The notes beneath the pieces were generated by a model, which did no database searches, was not told the origin of the DNA, and saw only the letters and a list, made by a program, of their open reading frames with translations. Of a stretch of 64,000 bases of DNA, positions 56,232 to 64,000 are shown piece by piece (position 1 is the stretch's first letter; each line of letters opens with the position of its first letter). The DNA is from Oscillospiraceae bacterium. Lineage in GTDB: Bacteria; Bacillota; Clostridia; Oscillospirales; Oscillospiraceae. Position numbers and translations under genes: made by a program. The stretch is taken from assembly GCA_015068025.1 (NCBI GenBank), contig SVLH01000005.1, positions 19,376-83,375 on the forward strand, given 5' to 3'.

Positions 56232-57590
56232 TTATTGTTTGGAGAGGTAGGTTGCGCAGCATGCGCGGGCGTCTGCGGCAGTCTGTTCCTCGTCAATGGA
56301 TGTAAGGCGCCCGTCCTTTACAGTAATCCTGCCGGCCACCACGGTCATATCCACCGCGCCGCGCAGGCCAACAGTGCCCAGCACATCGGCGGGACTGTAT
56401 TCGCCGCCCACCAGTTCCAGCCGGCGGGAGTCCACAAGGAAGAAGTCGGCGCACTTGCCCTCTGCCAGAGAGCCGATGTCATCGCGTCCCAGCAGGCGGG
56501 CGCCGCCCCGGGTGGCCATCTTCAGCACCTGATAGCCGGAGGGGGCTGCCTTGCTGGCGTTCAGTCGGTGCAGCAGGTAGCACACGCGCAGTTCTTCCAA
56601 CAGGGAGGAGCCGTCGTTGGAGGCGGAACCGTCCACCGCCAGACCCACAGGAACGCCCAGCGCCAGCATCTCGGGAATGCGGGCGATGCCGGAGGAAAGT
56701 TTCATGTTGGAAACAGGGCAGTGAGCCACGCCGGTGCCGGTGCGGGCCAGCTCTCGAAGTTCCTCGTCATTGAAGTGGATGCCGTGGGCGTACCAGACGT
56801 CGCTGCCCGTCCAGCCCAGAGAGGCCATATATTCCAGCGGGCGGACGCCGTGGTGTTGCAGGGTGTAGTTCTCCTCGTCCTTCGTTTCGCACAGGTGTGT
56901 GTGGAGGCGGACGCCGTACTGCCGTGCCAGCAGCGCACTCTGGCGCAGCAGATCGGCGCTGACGGAGAAGGGGGAACAGGGCGCCAGCACGATCTGGCGC
57001 ATCGAGCCGGGACGGGAATCGTGGTACTGCTCGATGAGCCGGACGGAGTCTGCCATAATGGCATCCACCGTCTGCACCACGCTGTCCGGCGGCAGGCCGC
57101 CGTCCTTGCGGCTTAAGTCCATGCTGCCCCGGGAGGAGACCATGCGGATGCCCAGCGTTTCCGCGGCCTCCAACTGTGTGCCGATCAGGTCACCGCTGCC
57201 GGCGGGAAAGACATAATGGTGGTCGAAGCAGGTGGTGCAGCCGTGCTTCATCAGTTCGCCCATGCCGGTGAGGGAGGAGAGGCGGATCACATTCCGATCC
57301 AGCCCCTTCCAGATCTCGTAGAGGGTCACCAGCCAGTCGAACAGCTCCATGTTCTGCACCTTCGGCAGGTTGCGGGAAAACACCTGATACAGGTGGTGGT
57401 GGGTGTTCACCAGACCGGGATAGCACCAGAGATGGCTGGCGTCAATCACGGTATCTGCTGCATAGGGGAGGGACGGACCGATGGTCCTGATGAAGCCGTT
57501 TTCGCAATACAGATCCACGTTGTTCAGGATCCGGTCTTTGTCGTCGCAGGTAACGAGCGTTTGGATGTTCTTCACCAGAAGTGTGGACAT
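56232..57590 (-). CDS. Amidohydrolase, 8-oxoguanine deaminase/AtzB-like
   Basis: CYPGLVNTHHHLYQVFSRNLP, HTHLCETKDE, WYAHGIHFNDEEL, CPVSNMKLSSGIARIPEMLALGVPVGLAVDGSASNDGSSLL. Start at 57590. Confidence 0.88.
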   Translation of the reverse strand: MSTLLVKNIQTLVTCDDKDRILNNVDLYCENGFIRTIGPSLPYAADTVIDASHLWCYPGLVNTHHHLYQVFSRNLPKVQNMELFDWLVTLYEIWKGLDRNVIRLSSLTGMGELMKHGCTTCFDHHYVFPAGSGDLIGTQLEAAETLGIRMVSSRGSMDLSRKDGGLPPDSVVQTVDAIMADSVRLIEQYHDSRPGSMRQIVLAPCSPFSVSADLLRQSALLARQYGVRLHTHLCETKDEENYTLQHHGVRPLEYMASLGWTGSDVWYAHGIHFNDEELRELARTGTGVAHCPVSNMKLSSGIARIPEMLALGVPVGLAVDGSASNDGSSLLEELRVCYLLHRLNASKAAPSGYQVLKMATRGGARLLGRDDIGSLAEGKCADFFLVDSRRLELVGGEYSPADVLGTVGLRGAVDMTVVAGRITVKDGRLTSIDEEQTAADARACCATYLSKQ

Positions 57591-57652
57591 AGAGTGCACC
57601 CCTTTCTTTGCATTCAGTATAAAGGAGGATGGCGGCACAGTCAATCGAAACG

Positions 57653-57690
57653 AAAAAAGGAAGGCTGCGGTAAGCAGCCTTCCTTCTTGT
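57653..57690. terminator. Terminator after the dicarboxylate/amino acid symporter gene
   Basis: AAAAGGAAGGCTGCGGTAAGCAGCCTTCCTTCTTG. Confidence 0.65.
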
Positions 57691-57702
57691 ATCGGATGGA
57701 GG

Positions 57703-58947
57703 TCAGTTCTTGCCGGCCAGCGTCTTTTGCAGCCAGTCCTTGCCGTCCACAAAGCGGGAGACGATGTAGGAGACCACATAGTCGCCGGAGGCGTTGATCA
57801 TGGTAGCGGGGGGATCTACCAGTGTGCCGATGGCCACCAGAATGGGGAAGGCGACCTCGATGATGTCGGGGAAGAAGATGGAGCAGATGATATACTCACC
57901 GATGTAACCACCGCCGGGGACGCCGCTCATGCCCACGGAGGACAGCACGGCTACCAGAACAATGGGGATCAGCATATCAAAACCCATAGGCTGGCCGAAC
58001 ACGCCCAATACGAAAGCAATTTTCAGCACGCAGGAGAAGCAGGAACCGTCCATGTGCATGGTCGCGCCCAGAGGGATGACCATCTCGGCCACGTCCTTGG
58101 AGATGCCGGTCTGGGCGGCTTCTTCCAGATTGGTGGGGATGGTGGCCACGGAGGAACAGGTGCCCAGAGACACCACCGCGGGGCGGGTGATGTGGCGGAA
58201 CATGGTCTTGACCGCACCCTTGCCGCCGCCGAACCGCGCGAACAGCGGGAATGCGGTGAAGATATAGAGGAAGCAGAGAGGATAGTACAGCAGCAGTGCG
58301 CGGCCGTAGCCGGTGATGGTCTCTGCGCCGTAGGTAGCCACCAGATCGGCAAAGATAGCGAAGAAGGCGATGGGGGCGTAGTAGGTGACGATCTGCACGA
58401 ACTTCAGCATCACACTGGTCAGGTCAGCCAGGAACTTGCCGACCAGGGTCTCACTGCCGCCGTTGAGATTCACTGCGAAGCCGAACAGCGTGGCAAACAC
58501 GATCAGAGGCAGCATGGCGCGGCGGGTCAGCAGACCGACAAAGTCCTCAGCGGTGAAGAAGTTGACGATCATCTGGCTCATGGTGGCATAGTCGCCCATC
58601 TCCTGGGAGGGGTACTCAGTCCAGGGGGTCAGGACAGGCGGGAAGATCTTTGCCAGAATGAACATAATCACGGCGGCAATGGCGCCGGTGATGACGAAGG
58701 TCGCCACGGTGGTGCCCATGATCTTGCCTGCGCGCTTGCGGCTCTTGGTGTTGGCCACGGAGCTGGCGATGGATGCAAACACCAGCGGCACCACGATGCA
58801 GAACATCATGTTGATGAATACGGTGCCGGCTGGCTTGATCAGGTGGCCGAAGTCAGGGAAAAACCAGCCTGTGGCGGCGCCGGCGATCATACACACCAGC
58901 ATGATGAACATAAAGCGGTAGTTCTTCATAACAGTTTTGGATTCCAT
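57703..58947 (-). CDS. Dicarboxylate/amino acid:cation symporter (DAACS)
   Basis: PLVFASIASSVANTKSRKRAGKIMGTTVATFVITGAIAA, LGTCSSVATIPTNLEEA, MHMDGSCFSCVLKIAF, GVPGGGYIG. Confidence 0.95.
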   Translation of the reverse strand: MESKTVMKNYRFMFIMLVCMIAGAATGWFFPDFGHLIKPAGTVFINMMFCIVVPLVFASIASSVANTKSRKRAGKIMGTTVATFVITGAIAAVIMFILAKIFPPVLTPWTEYPSQEMGDYATMSQMIVNFFTAEDFVGLLTRRAMLPLIVFATLFGFAVNLNGGSETLVGKFLADLTSVMLKFVQIVTYYAPIAFFAIFADLVATYGAETITGYGRALLLYYPLCFLYIFTAFPLFARFGGGKGAVKTMFRHITRPAVVSLGTCSSVATIPTNLEEAAQTGISKDVAEMVIPLGATMHMDGSCFSCVLKIAFVLGVFGQPMGFDMLIPIVLVAVLSSVGMSGVPGGGYIGEYIICSIFFPDIIEVAFPILVAIGTLVDPPATMINASGDYVVSYIVSRFVDGKDWLQKTLAGKN

Positions 58948-59060
58948 AATGCGACCTCCTGTTGCTCCGATTTGATACCATTATTATATTCCACACTTAT
59001 TGCAAAAACATATCCATATATGCTATAATTATGTCAAAAAGTGCTATGAGGGAGAAACGG

Positions 59061-59918
59061 ATGAACGAAACGTATCAAAAGCGGGGCTATCTGCTGGAAT
59101 CCTTCCGCCTGTTCCACATGCGGGACATCCCGAAGGAGAAGGTGGAGTACCACTATCACGAGTTCTACAAGCTGCTGATCGTCCTCTCCGGCACCGGCGG
59201 CTACTGGATCGATGGCGAGCGCTACCAACTGGAAAGCGGCGACGTGGTGCTGCTGGACCGGCGGCTGATCCACCGGCCGGAGTTTGAGCGGGAGTATGAG
59301 CGGGTGATCATTTACATCTCGCCGGAGTTTCTGGAGACCTACTCCGCCGGGGACTGTGACCTGGCTGACTGTTTCTCCCGCCCCGGACAGCATATCCTGC
59401 GGCTTCCCGTCCGGGACAGAGAGCGGTTTTTGGATCTGGTCCGGGAATTGGAGGGAGAATTGGCCTCCTCGGAGACGGGGAAAGACATCCTTTCCGGCGG
59501 GTTGCTGGCTCGGACGTTGGTGGAACTCTACCGCCTGCTGCAGCGGGGCGCGTTTCCGGCGGTGCAGCCCCTGCGTCCCCGGGATGCCCGGGTGGCGGAG
59601 ATGCTGCGGTATATCGAAGTCCATCTGGGTGAGGAGATCAGCGTGGAGACGCTGGCGGAGCACTTCTTTTTGAGCCGCTATCACATGATGCGCCTGTTCC
59701 GGGAGCATACCGGCATCACCATCCACGCCTACATTCAGGATCGGCGGCTGATGAATGCCAGAGACCTGATGGGACAGGGCGTGGGCGCCACGGAGGCCTG
59801 CTACAAGGCGGGATTCAACAGTTACTGCACCTTCTGCCGTGCCTACAACCGGCGGTTCGGCAGGTCGCCCACGGGACGAGGTGACCGCAAACTGCTGGTG
59901 GAGGAGACCTACGAATGA
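59061..59918 (+). CDS. AraC family transcriptional regulator
   Basis: Cupin-type N-terminus (YHYHEFYKLLIVLSGTGGYWIDGERYQLESGDVVLLDRRLIHRP) and C-terminal AraC HTHs (ISVETLAEHFFLSRYHMMRLFREHTGITIHAYIQDRRL). Confidence 0.95.
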   Translation: MNETYQKRGYLLESFRLFHMRDIPKEKVEYHYHEFYKLLIVLSGTGGYWIDGERYQLESGDVVLLDRRLIHRPEFEREYERVIIYISPEFLETYSAGDCDLADCFSRPGQHILRLPVRDRERFLDLVRELEGELASSETGKDILSGGLLARTLVELYRLLQRGAFPAVQPLRPRDARVAEMLRYIEVHLGEEISVETLAEHFFLSRYHMMRLFREHTGITIHAYIQDRRLMNARDLMGQGVGATEACYKAGFNSYCTFCRAYNRRFGRSPTGRGDRKLLVEETYE

Positions 59919-59921
59919 GAA

Positions 59922-59958
59922 AAGAAAGGCGGGGAGCAAAGCTCCTCGCCTTTACACA
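59922..59958. terminator. Convergent terminator
   Basis: AAAGAAAGGCGGGGAGCAAAGCTCCTCGCCTTTACA. Confidence 0.7.
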
Positions 59959-59965
59959 GGTTGCG

Positions 59966-60802
59966 TTATGCCAGATCTTCGTCGGTGACCTCGCCCTTTG
60001 CCACGATGTTGGTGGGGCCGGTCAGGTACAGATCGGTGATGGCAGAGCCTTCCCGCGCCACATCCACGATCAGCGTGCCGCCGGTCATGGCCACATTGAC
60101 GCCCTGGCCGCTGACCTTGCCCTGCAGAGTCAGAACCGTTACCAGGGAACCGGTGCCGGTGCCGCAGGCATAGGTGAAGTCCTCCACGCCGCGCTCAAAG
60201 GTGCGCTCGAAGACGGCGTCCTCGCCGGTGATCTCGTAGAAGTTCACGTTGGCGCCCTTGGGGAAGCTGCTGTGCCAGCGGATGGCACGACCCAGCTGGC
60301 GCAGCTCGTTTTCGTCGGCATTGCGCAGGTTGGCATAGGGAACGACCGCGTGGGGGAGACCGGGATTGCCCAGCTCCACGTAGGAGCAGTTGTACTTCAC
60401 GCCGTCCACCTCCACGGGCGAGTCCAGCTTGATGGTGGTGGGGTCGTTCAGGCGGATGCGGTAGAGCCGCTGGTCGATCCGGTGGCCGGTCACGATGCCG
60501 GCGGTGGTCTCCACGGTCTGCACGTCGCCGGCCAGGCCGTTTTCGTAGCCGTAGCGGCAGATGCAGCGGGCGCCGTTGCCGCACATTTCGCCCACGGTGC
60601 CGTCGGAATTGAAAAACAGCATCTTGTAGTCGCCGCCCTGGGTGGGGGCTTCCACCACCATCAATCCGTCTGCGCCGATGGACATATGCCGCTCGCACAG
60701 CGTCCGGGCGATCTCGGGAAAGCGCTCTGCGGGGATGTGCTCCTCCAGATTGTTCAGCACGATAAAATCGTTGCCGGCTCCGTTCATTTTCCAGAATTTC
60801 AA
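59966..60802 (-). CDS. dapF: Diaminopimelate epimerase
   Basis: FWKMNGAGNDFIVLNNLEEH, FFNSDGTVGEMCGNGARCICRY, YACGTGTGSLVTVL. TTG start at 60802 behind AAGGAGG. Confidence 0.95.
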   Translation of the reverse strand: MKFWKMNGAGNDFIVLNNLEEHIPAERFPEIARTLCERHMSIGADGLMVVEAPTQGGDYKMLFFNSDGTVGEMCGNGARCICRYGYENGLAGDVQTVETTAGIVTGHRIDQRLYRIRLNDPTTIKLDSPVEVDGVKYNCSYVELGNPGLPHAVVPYANLRNADENELRQLGRAIRWHSSFPKGANVNFYEITGEDAVFERTFERGVEDFTYACGTGTGSLVTVLTLQGKVSGQGVNVAMTGGTLIVDVAREGSAITDLYLTGPTNIVAKGEVTDEDLA

Positions 60803-60977
60803 AAGAACAACCTCCTTGCGTGCATCGGGATGCCATATACAATGTATTATATCAGCACATAGGGGGCGAGGACAATAGGAAATCTGTAAAATCAAAAAAT
60901 CCTCCAAAACGGCGGGAAACAGCCTTGATTTGTAGTGCCATCCCCGCTATGATAAAGGAGAAAGTGAGGGAGTGTCT

Positions 60978-61580
60978 ATGCCGAGAAAAAACGCCAGAAA
61001 CACCAAGGGGCGCATCATTTCCGCTGCATGGAAGCTGTTCTACGAGCAGGGGTATGAGGAGACCACGGTGGAGGATATCGTCTATGAGTCTGAGACCTCC
61101 AAGGGCTCCTTCTACCACTACTTCGACGGCAAGGACGCCCTGCTGGGTACGCTGGCCTATGTGTTTGACGAGAAGTATGAGCAGCTGACAGAAACCATGG
61201 ATCCTGCGTTGGATGCCATGGAGAAGCTGATCTACCTCAATCACGAGCTGTTCGCCATGATCGACGGCAGTATTTCCATCGACCTGCTGGCGCGTCTGCT
61301 CTCCACCCAGCTGCTGGCAAGGGGCGAAAAGCACCTGCTGGATCGCAACCGCACCTATTTCAAGCTGCTGCGCCAGATCATTTCGGAGGGGCAGCAGGCA
61401 GGGCAGCTGCGCAGCGACCGGACGGTCAACGAGATCCTCAAGGCCTATGCCCTTTGGGAACGTGCGCTGATGTATGACTGGTGTCTTTCCGGCGGAGAAT
61501 ACTCGCTGGTGTCCTATTCCGACACCGTGACGCCGATGTTTTTGGAGAGTTACCGGAGCCGTGAGGGTGCTGGAAACTGA
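60978..61580 (+). CDS. TetR/AcrR family transcriptional regulator
   Basis: NTKGRIISAAWKLFYEQGYEETTVEDIVYESETSKGSFYHYFDGKDALL. Confidence 0.93.
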   Translation: MPRKNARNTKGRIISAAWKLFYEQGYEETTVEDIVYESETSKGSFYHYFDGKDALLGTLAYVFDEKYEQLTETMDPALDAMEKLIYLNHELFAMIDGSISIDLLARLLSTQLLARGEKHLLDRNRTYFKLLRQIISEGQQAGQLRSDRTVNEILKAYALWERALMYDWCLSGGEYSLVSYSDTVTPMFLESYRSREGAGN

Positions 61581-61666
61581 TATTTTATTTTTTCGGATAT
61601 TTGTAATACCAAAAACCGTACAGTATATAAACTGTTGAAAATAAAAGAATATATTGAAAATTGTGT

Positions 61667-61700
61667 GAACGCAGTATAGAATACATTCTATACTGCGTTC
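61667..61700. repeat. Perfect 15-bp inverted repeat with 4-nt loop between the tetR-type and putP genes
   Basis: GAACGCAGTATAGAA-TACA-TTCTATACTGCGTTC; no strong poly-T tail. Confidence 0.9.
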
Positions 61701-61780
61701 TCTATTTCATTCTTGGAAAGAGTGTGGTATACTCCGCAAGTGAAATAGCACACCACGGTGCTGAGAGGAGTTTTGTACTT

Positions 61781-63232
61781 ATGAATGCTGAAATTATTGT
61801 GTTTATCGTTTATCTGGTGTTTATGCTCGGGATCGGCGTATTCTTCTTTGTGAAGTCCAGAGACGGCGGCGAGAAAGCGTATTTTCTGGGCGGCCGTGAG
61901 ATGGGTCCCTGGGTATCCGCGCTCTCTGCCGGCGCCTCTGATATGAGTGCATGGGTCTTGATGGGACTTCCTGCATCCATCTATGCGGCCGGTATCGGAC
62001 AGGCATGGATTGCCATTGGCCTTGGCATCGGCTACACGGTCAGCTGGCTGGTGGAGGCGCCCAGACTGCGCCGCTTCACGATTGCCGCCAATGACTCCAT
62101 CACCATTCCGCAGTATCTTACCAACCGCTTCCTCTCTAAGAGCAAGGCGCTGCAGATCATCTGCGCGGTGATCTTCCTCATCGCCTATACCATTTACGCG
62201 GCGTCTTCCATCAAGGCCTGCGGCACGCTGTTCAACACGGTCATCGGCATGGATGCCACAACGGCCATGTATCTCGCTGCCCTGATCATTATCGGCTATA
62301 CCTTCCTCGGTGGCTTCAGCGCTGTTTGCTGGACGGATTTCTTCCAGGGTATGCTGATGCTGGGCGCGCTGCTGATCGCCCCCATTTTCGCACTGGCTCT
62401 GATTCGGGGCGGTCAGGGAACCGCTGCGATGAAGGAGCTGCCCGCTGATTACTGGAATCTCTTTACCAACTGGAAGGATGTCCTCTCCGGCCTTGGCTGG
62501 GGTCTGGGCTACTTCGGTATGCCTCATATCATCGTTCGCTTTATGTCCGTGCGCTCGGATAAGGATCTGAAGAAGAGTGCGAAGATCGGTGTTACCTGGA
62601 CGGTTCTGATTCTGGTGTTCTCGGTGGCCTCCGGCTGCATCGGCCATCTCTTCCTCGGCGAGATCGCTGACAGTTCCGTTGTATTTATTACCATGGTGCG
62701 CAAGATATTCCCTGCCATCGTCAGCGGCATCCTGCTTTCCGCAATCCTTGCTGCGGCTATGAGCACGGCTGACTCTCAACTGCTGGCCAGTGCCAGTGCT
62801 TTTGCCAGCGATGTGTACAAGCCCATTATTCGCAAGAATAAGGCTTCCGATAAGGAAATGATGTGGGCGGGACGCTTTGTGGTACTTATCATTGCTGTGA
62901 TCGCCGTCGTGATCGCATCCAATCCCAACAGCGGTACCATTATGGGACTGGTCGAGAATGCCTGGGGTGTGTTCGGCGCCGCGTTCGGCCCCACCATCCT
63001 GTTGTCTCTGTTCTGGAAGCGCCTTACCTTTGAGGGCGCGGTTGCAGGTATCGTTGTGGGTGCGGTCGTTGACATTGCATGGCTGGCATTCCTGTCTTCT
63101 GTCGGTGTTTATGAGATCATCCCCGGTTTTGTACTGGGTATGATTGCTGCGGTAGTCGTGTCCAAGTGCACCAAGGCGCCCTCTGAAGAAGTGAATATGC
63201 TGTTTGAAAAGGCTGCCAACAGTGTGGACTGA
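61781..63232 (+). CDS. putP: Sodium/proline symporter (SSS family)
   Basis: GGREMGPWVSALSAGASDMSAWVLMGLPASIYAAGIGQAWIAIGLGIGY; AAAMSTADSQLLASASAFASDVYK. Start set at 61781. Confidence 0.92.
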   Translation: MNAEIIVFIVYLVFMLGIGVFFFVKSRDGGEKAYFLGGREMGPWVSALSAGASDMSAWVLMGLPASIYAAGIGQAWIAIGLGIGYTVSWLVEAPRLRRFTIAANDSITIPQYLTNRFLSKSKALQIICAVIFLIAYTIYAASSIKACGTLFNTVIGMDATTAMYLAALIIIGYTFLGGFSAVCWTDFFQGMLMLGALLIAPIFALALIRGGQGTAAMKELPADYWNLFTNWKDVLSGLGWGLGYFGMPHIIVRFMSVRSDKDLKKSAKIGVTWTVLILVFSVASGCIGHLFLGEIADSSVVFITMVRKIFPAIVSGILLSAILAAAMSTADSQLLASASAFASDVYKPIIRKNKASDKEMMWAGRFVVLIIAVIAVVIASNPNSGTIMGLVENAWGVFGAAFGPTILLSLFWKRLTFEGAVAGIVVGAVVDIAWLAFLSSVGVYEIIPGFVLGMIAAVVVSKCTKAPSEEVNMLFEKAANSVD

Positions 63233-63263
63233 GCACATCATACAATTTATAAAATATGGATCC

Positions 63264-63304
63264 GGTCATCCGCGCACCAGACGGTGTGCGGATGATTTTT
63301 TTAA
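63264..63304 (+). terminator. Terminator after putP
   Basis: CATCCGCGCACCAGACGGTGTGCGGATGATTTTTTT. Confidence 0.88.
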
Positions 63305-63320
63305 AAACTTGAAAAAGGTG

Positions 63321-63349
63321 TTGACAATCGTGGAGGTGGGTGGTATTCT
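63321..63349 (+). promoter_or_regulatory. rrn promoter P1
   Basis: TTGACA (63321-63326), 17 bp, TATTCT (63344-63349). Confidence 0.8.
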
Positions 63350-63416
63350 AACAAAGCTGTCTGGCGGGCCGCCGGATGCGCCACGAAAAAAGTCTTGAAA
63401 AAGGCGAAAAAAGTGG

Positions 63417-63445
63417 TTGACAAATGAAGGCGAGCCTGATAGAAT
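63417..63445 (+). promoter_or_regulatory. rrn promoter P2
   Basis: TTGACA (63417-63422), 17 bp, TAGAAT (63440-63445). Confidence 0.85.
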
Positions 63446-63653
63446 AGCAATGTTCCGCCGAAAGCGGCGTGTACCTTGTAAATTAAACAACGTAACGAAA
63501 AGAAAGCACCAGACGGAACGGTCTGAAAAGACCGAACCAAGAAGTTGCCCAGTACGCGGTTAAGTCAATTACGCGGAAGGGTAACTATAAAAAAGAAGCT
63601 ATGACAAATAGCTCGATAAAAGATTTGAAGAGCGAAAGTTCTTTAGATACCAT

Positions 63654-64000
63654 TTTATTGAGAGTTTGATCCTGGCTCAGGACGAACGCTGGCGGCGTGC
63701 TTAACACATGCAAGTCGAACGGAACTCTCTGGATCAAGACTTCGGTCAAGTGAATTAGAGTTTAGTGGCGGACTGGTGAGTAACGCGTGAGGAACCTGCC
63801 TTTCAGAGGGGGACAACAGTTGGAAACGACTGCTAATACCGCATGATGTATCGAGATCGCATGGTTTTGATACCAAAGATTATATCGCTGAAAGATGGCC
63901 TCGCGTCTGATTAGCTAGTTGGTGGGGTAACGGCCTACCAAGGCGACGATCAGTAGCCGGACTGAGAGGTTGACCGGCCACATTGGGACTGAGATACGGC
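63654..64000 (+). rRNA. rrs: 16S ribosomal RNA, 5' part (truncated by window end)
   Basis: TTTATTGAGAGTTTGATCCTGGCTCAGGACGAACGCTGGCGGCGTGCTTAACACATGCAAGTCGAACGG...; runs off the window. Confidence 0.98.

Noticed and set aside
1-64000. CRISPR arrays, prophage structural genes, intact transposases, integrases
   Set aside because: Scanned for regularly spaced repeats and for phage or transposase motifs in the ORF track; none seen.

Overview
The window is 64 kb of a GC-rich Firmicutes chromosome. The gene families and the partial 16S rRNA suggest the Clostridia, probably an Oscillospiraceae-type gut anaerobe. Most of it is ordinary core and accessory metabolism. In order it contains: smc (5'-truncated), ftsY, rph, rdgB, yhbY, a nadD-yqeK fusion, an LCP-family gene and rsfS; a leucine T-box with leuS, rpsU, yqeG and efp; a type II pantothenate kinase, pncB, cls and a ttcA-like gene; tRNA-Gln(CUG) and a CE2-like SGNH esterase; a giant multidomain gene followed by a QueG-like Fe-S protein; a rhomboid-like zinc-finger membrane protein; a SAM-I riboswitch with metK, and thiN; two molybdenum hydroxylase (xanthine dehydrogenase) systems with mocA-like and ModE-like genes; an Fe-S aldo/keto reductase, Mn-catalase, pckA, rsmA and a 3D/G5 protein; a copZ-csoR-copA cassette; an SLH-GH25 lysozyme; an AT-rich island with small membrane proteins, then a MATE transporter; degV, an 8-oxoguanine-deaminase-like gene, a DAACS symporter, an AraC regulator, dapF, a TetR regulator and putP; and tandem rrn promoters leading into a truncated 16S rRNA. 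The best candidate for an undescribed system is the ~1593-aa minus-strand protein at 22356-27137. It combines an HD hydrolase motif, a long helical-repeat region, a NadD-like nucleotidylyltransferase, a GNAT-like region and a PRPP-type phosphoribosyltransferase motif, and it appears to be co-transcribed with a QueG-like Fe-S protein. No CRISPR array, prophage or intact transposon was seen.
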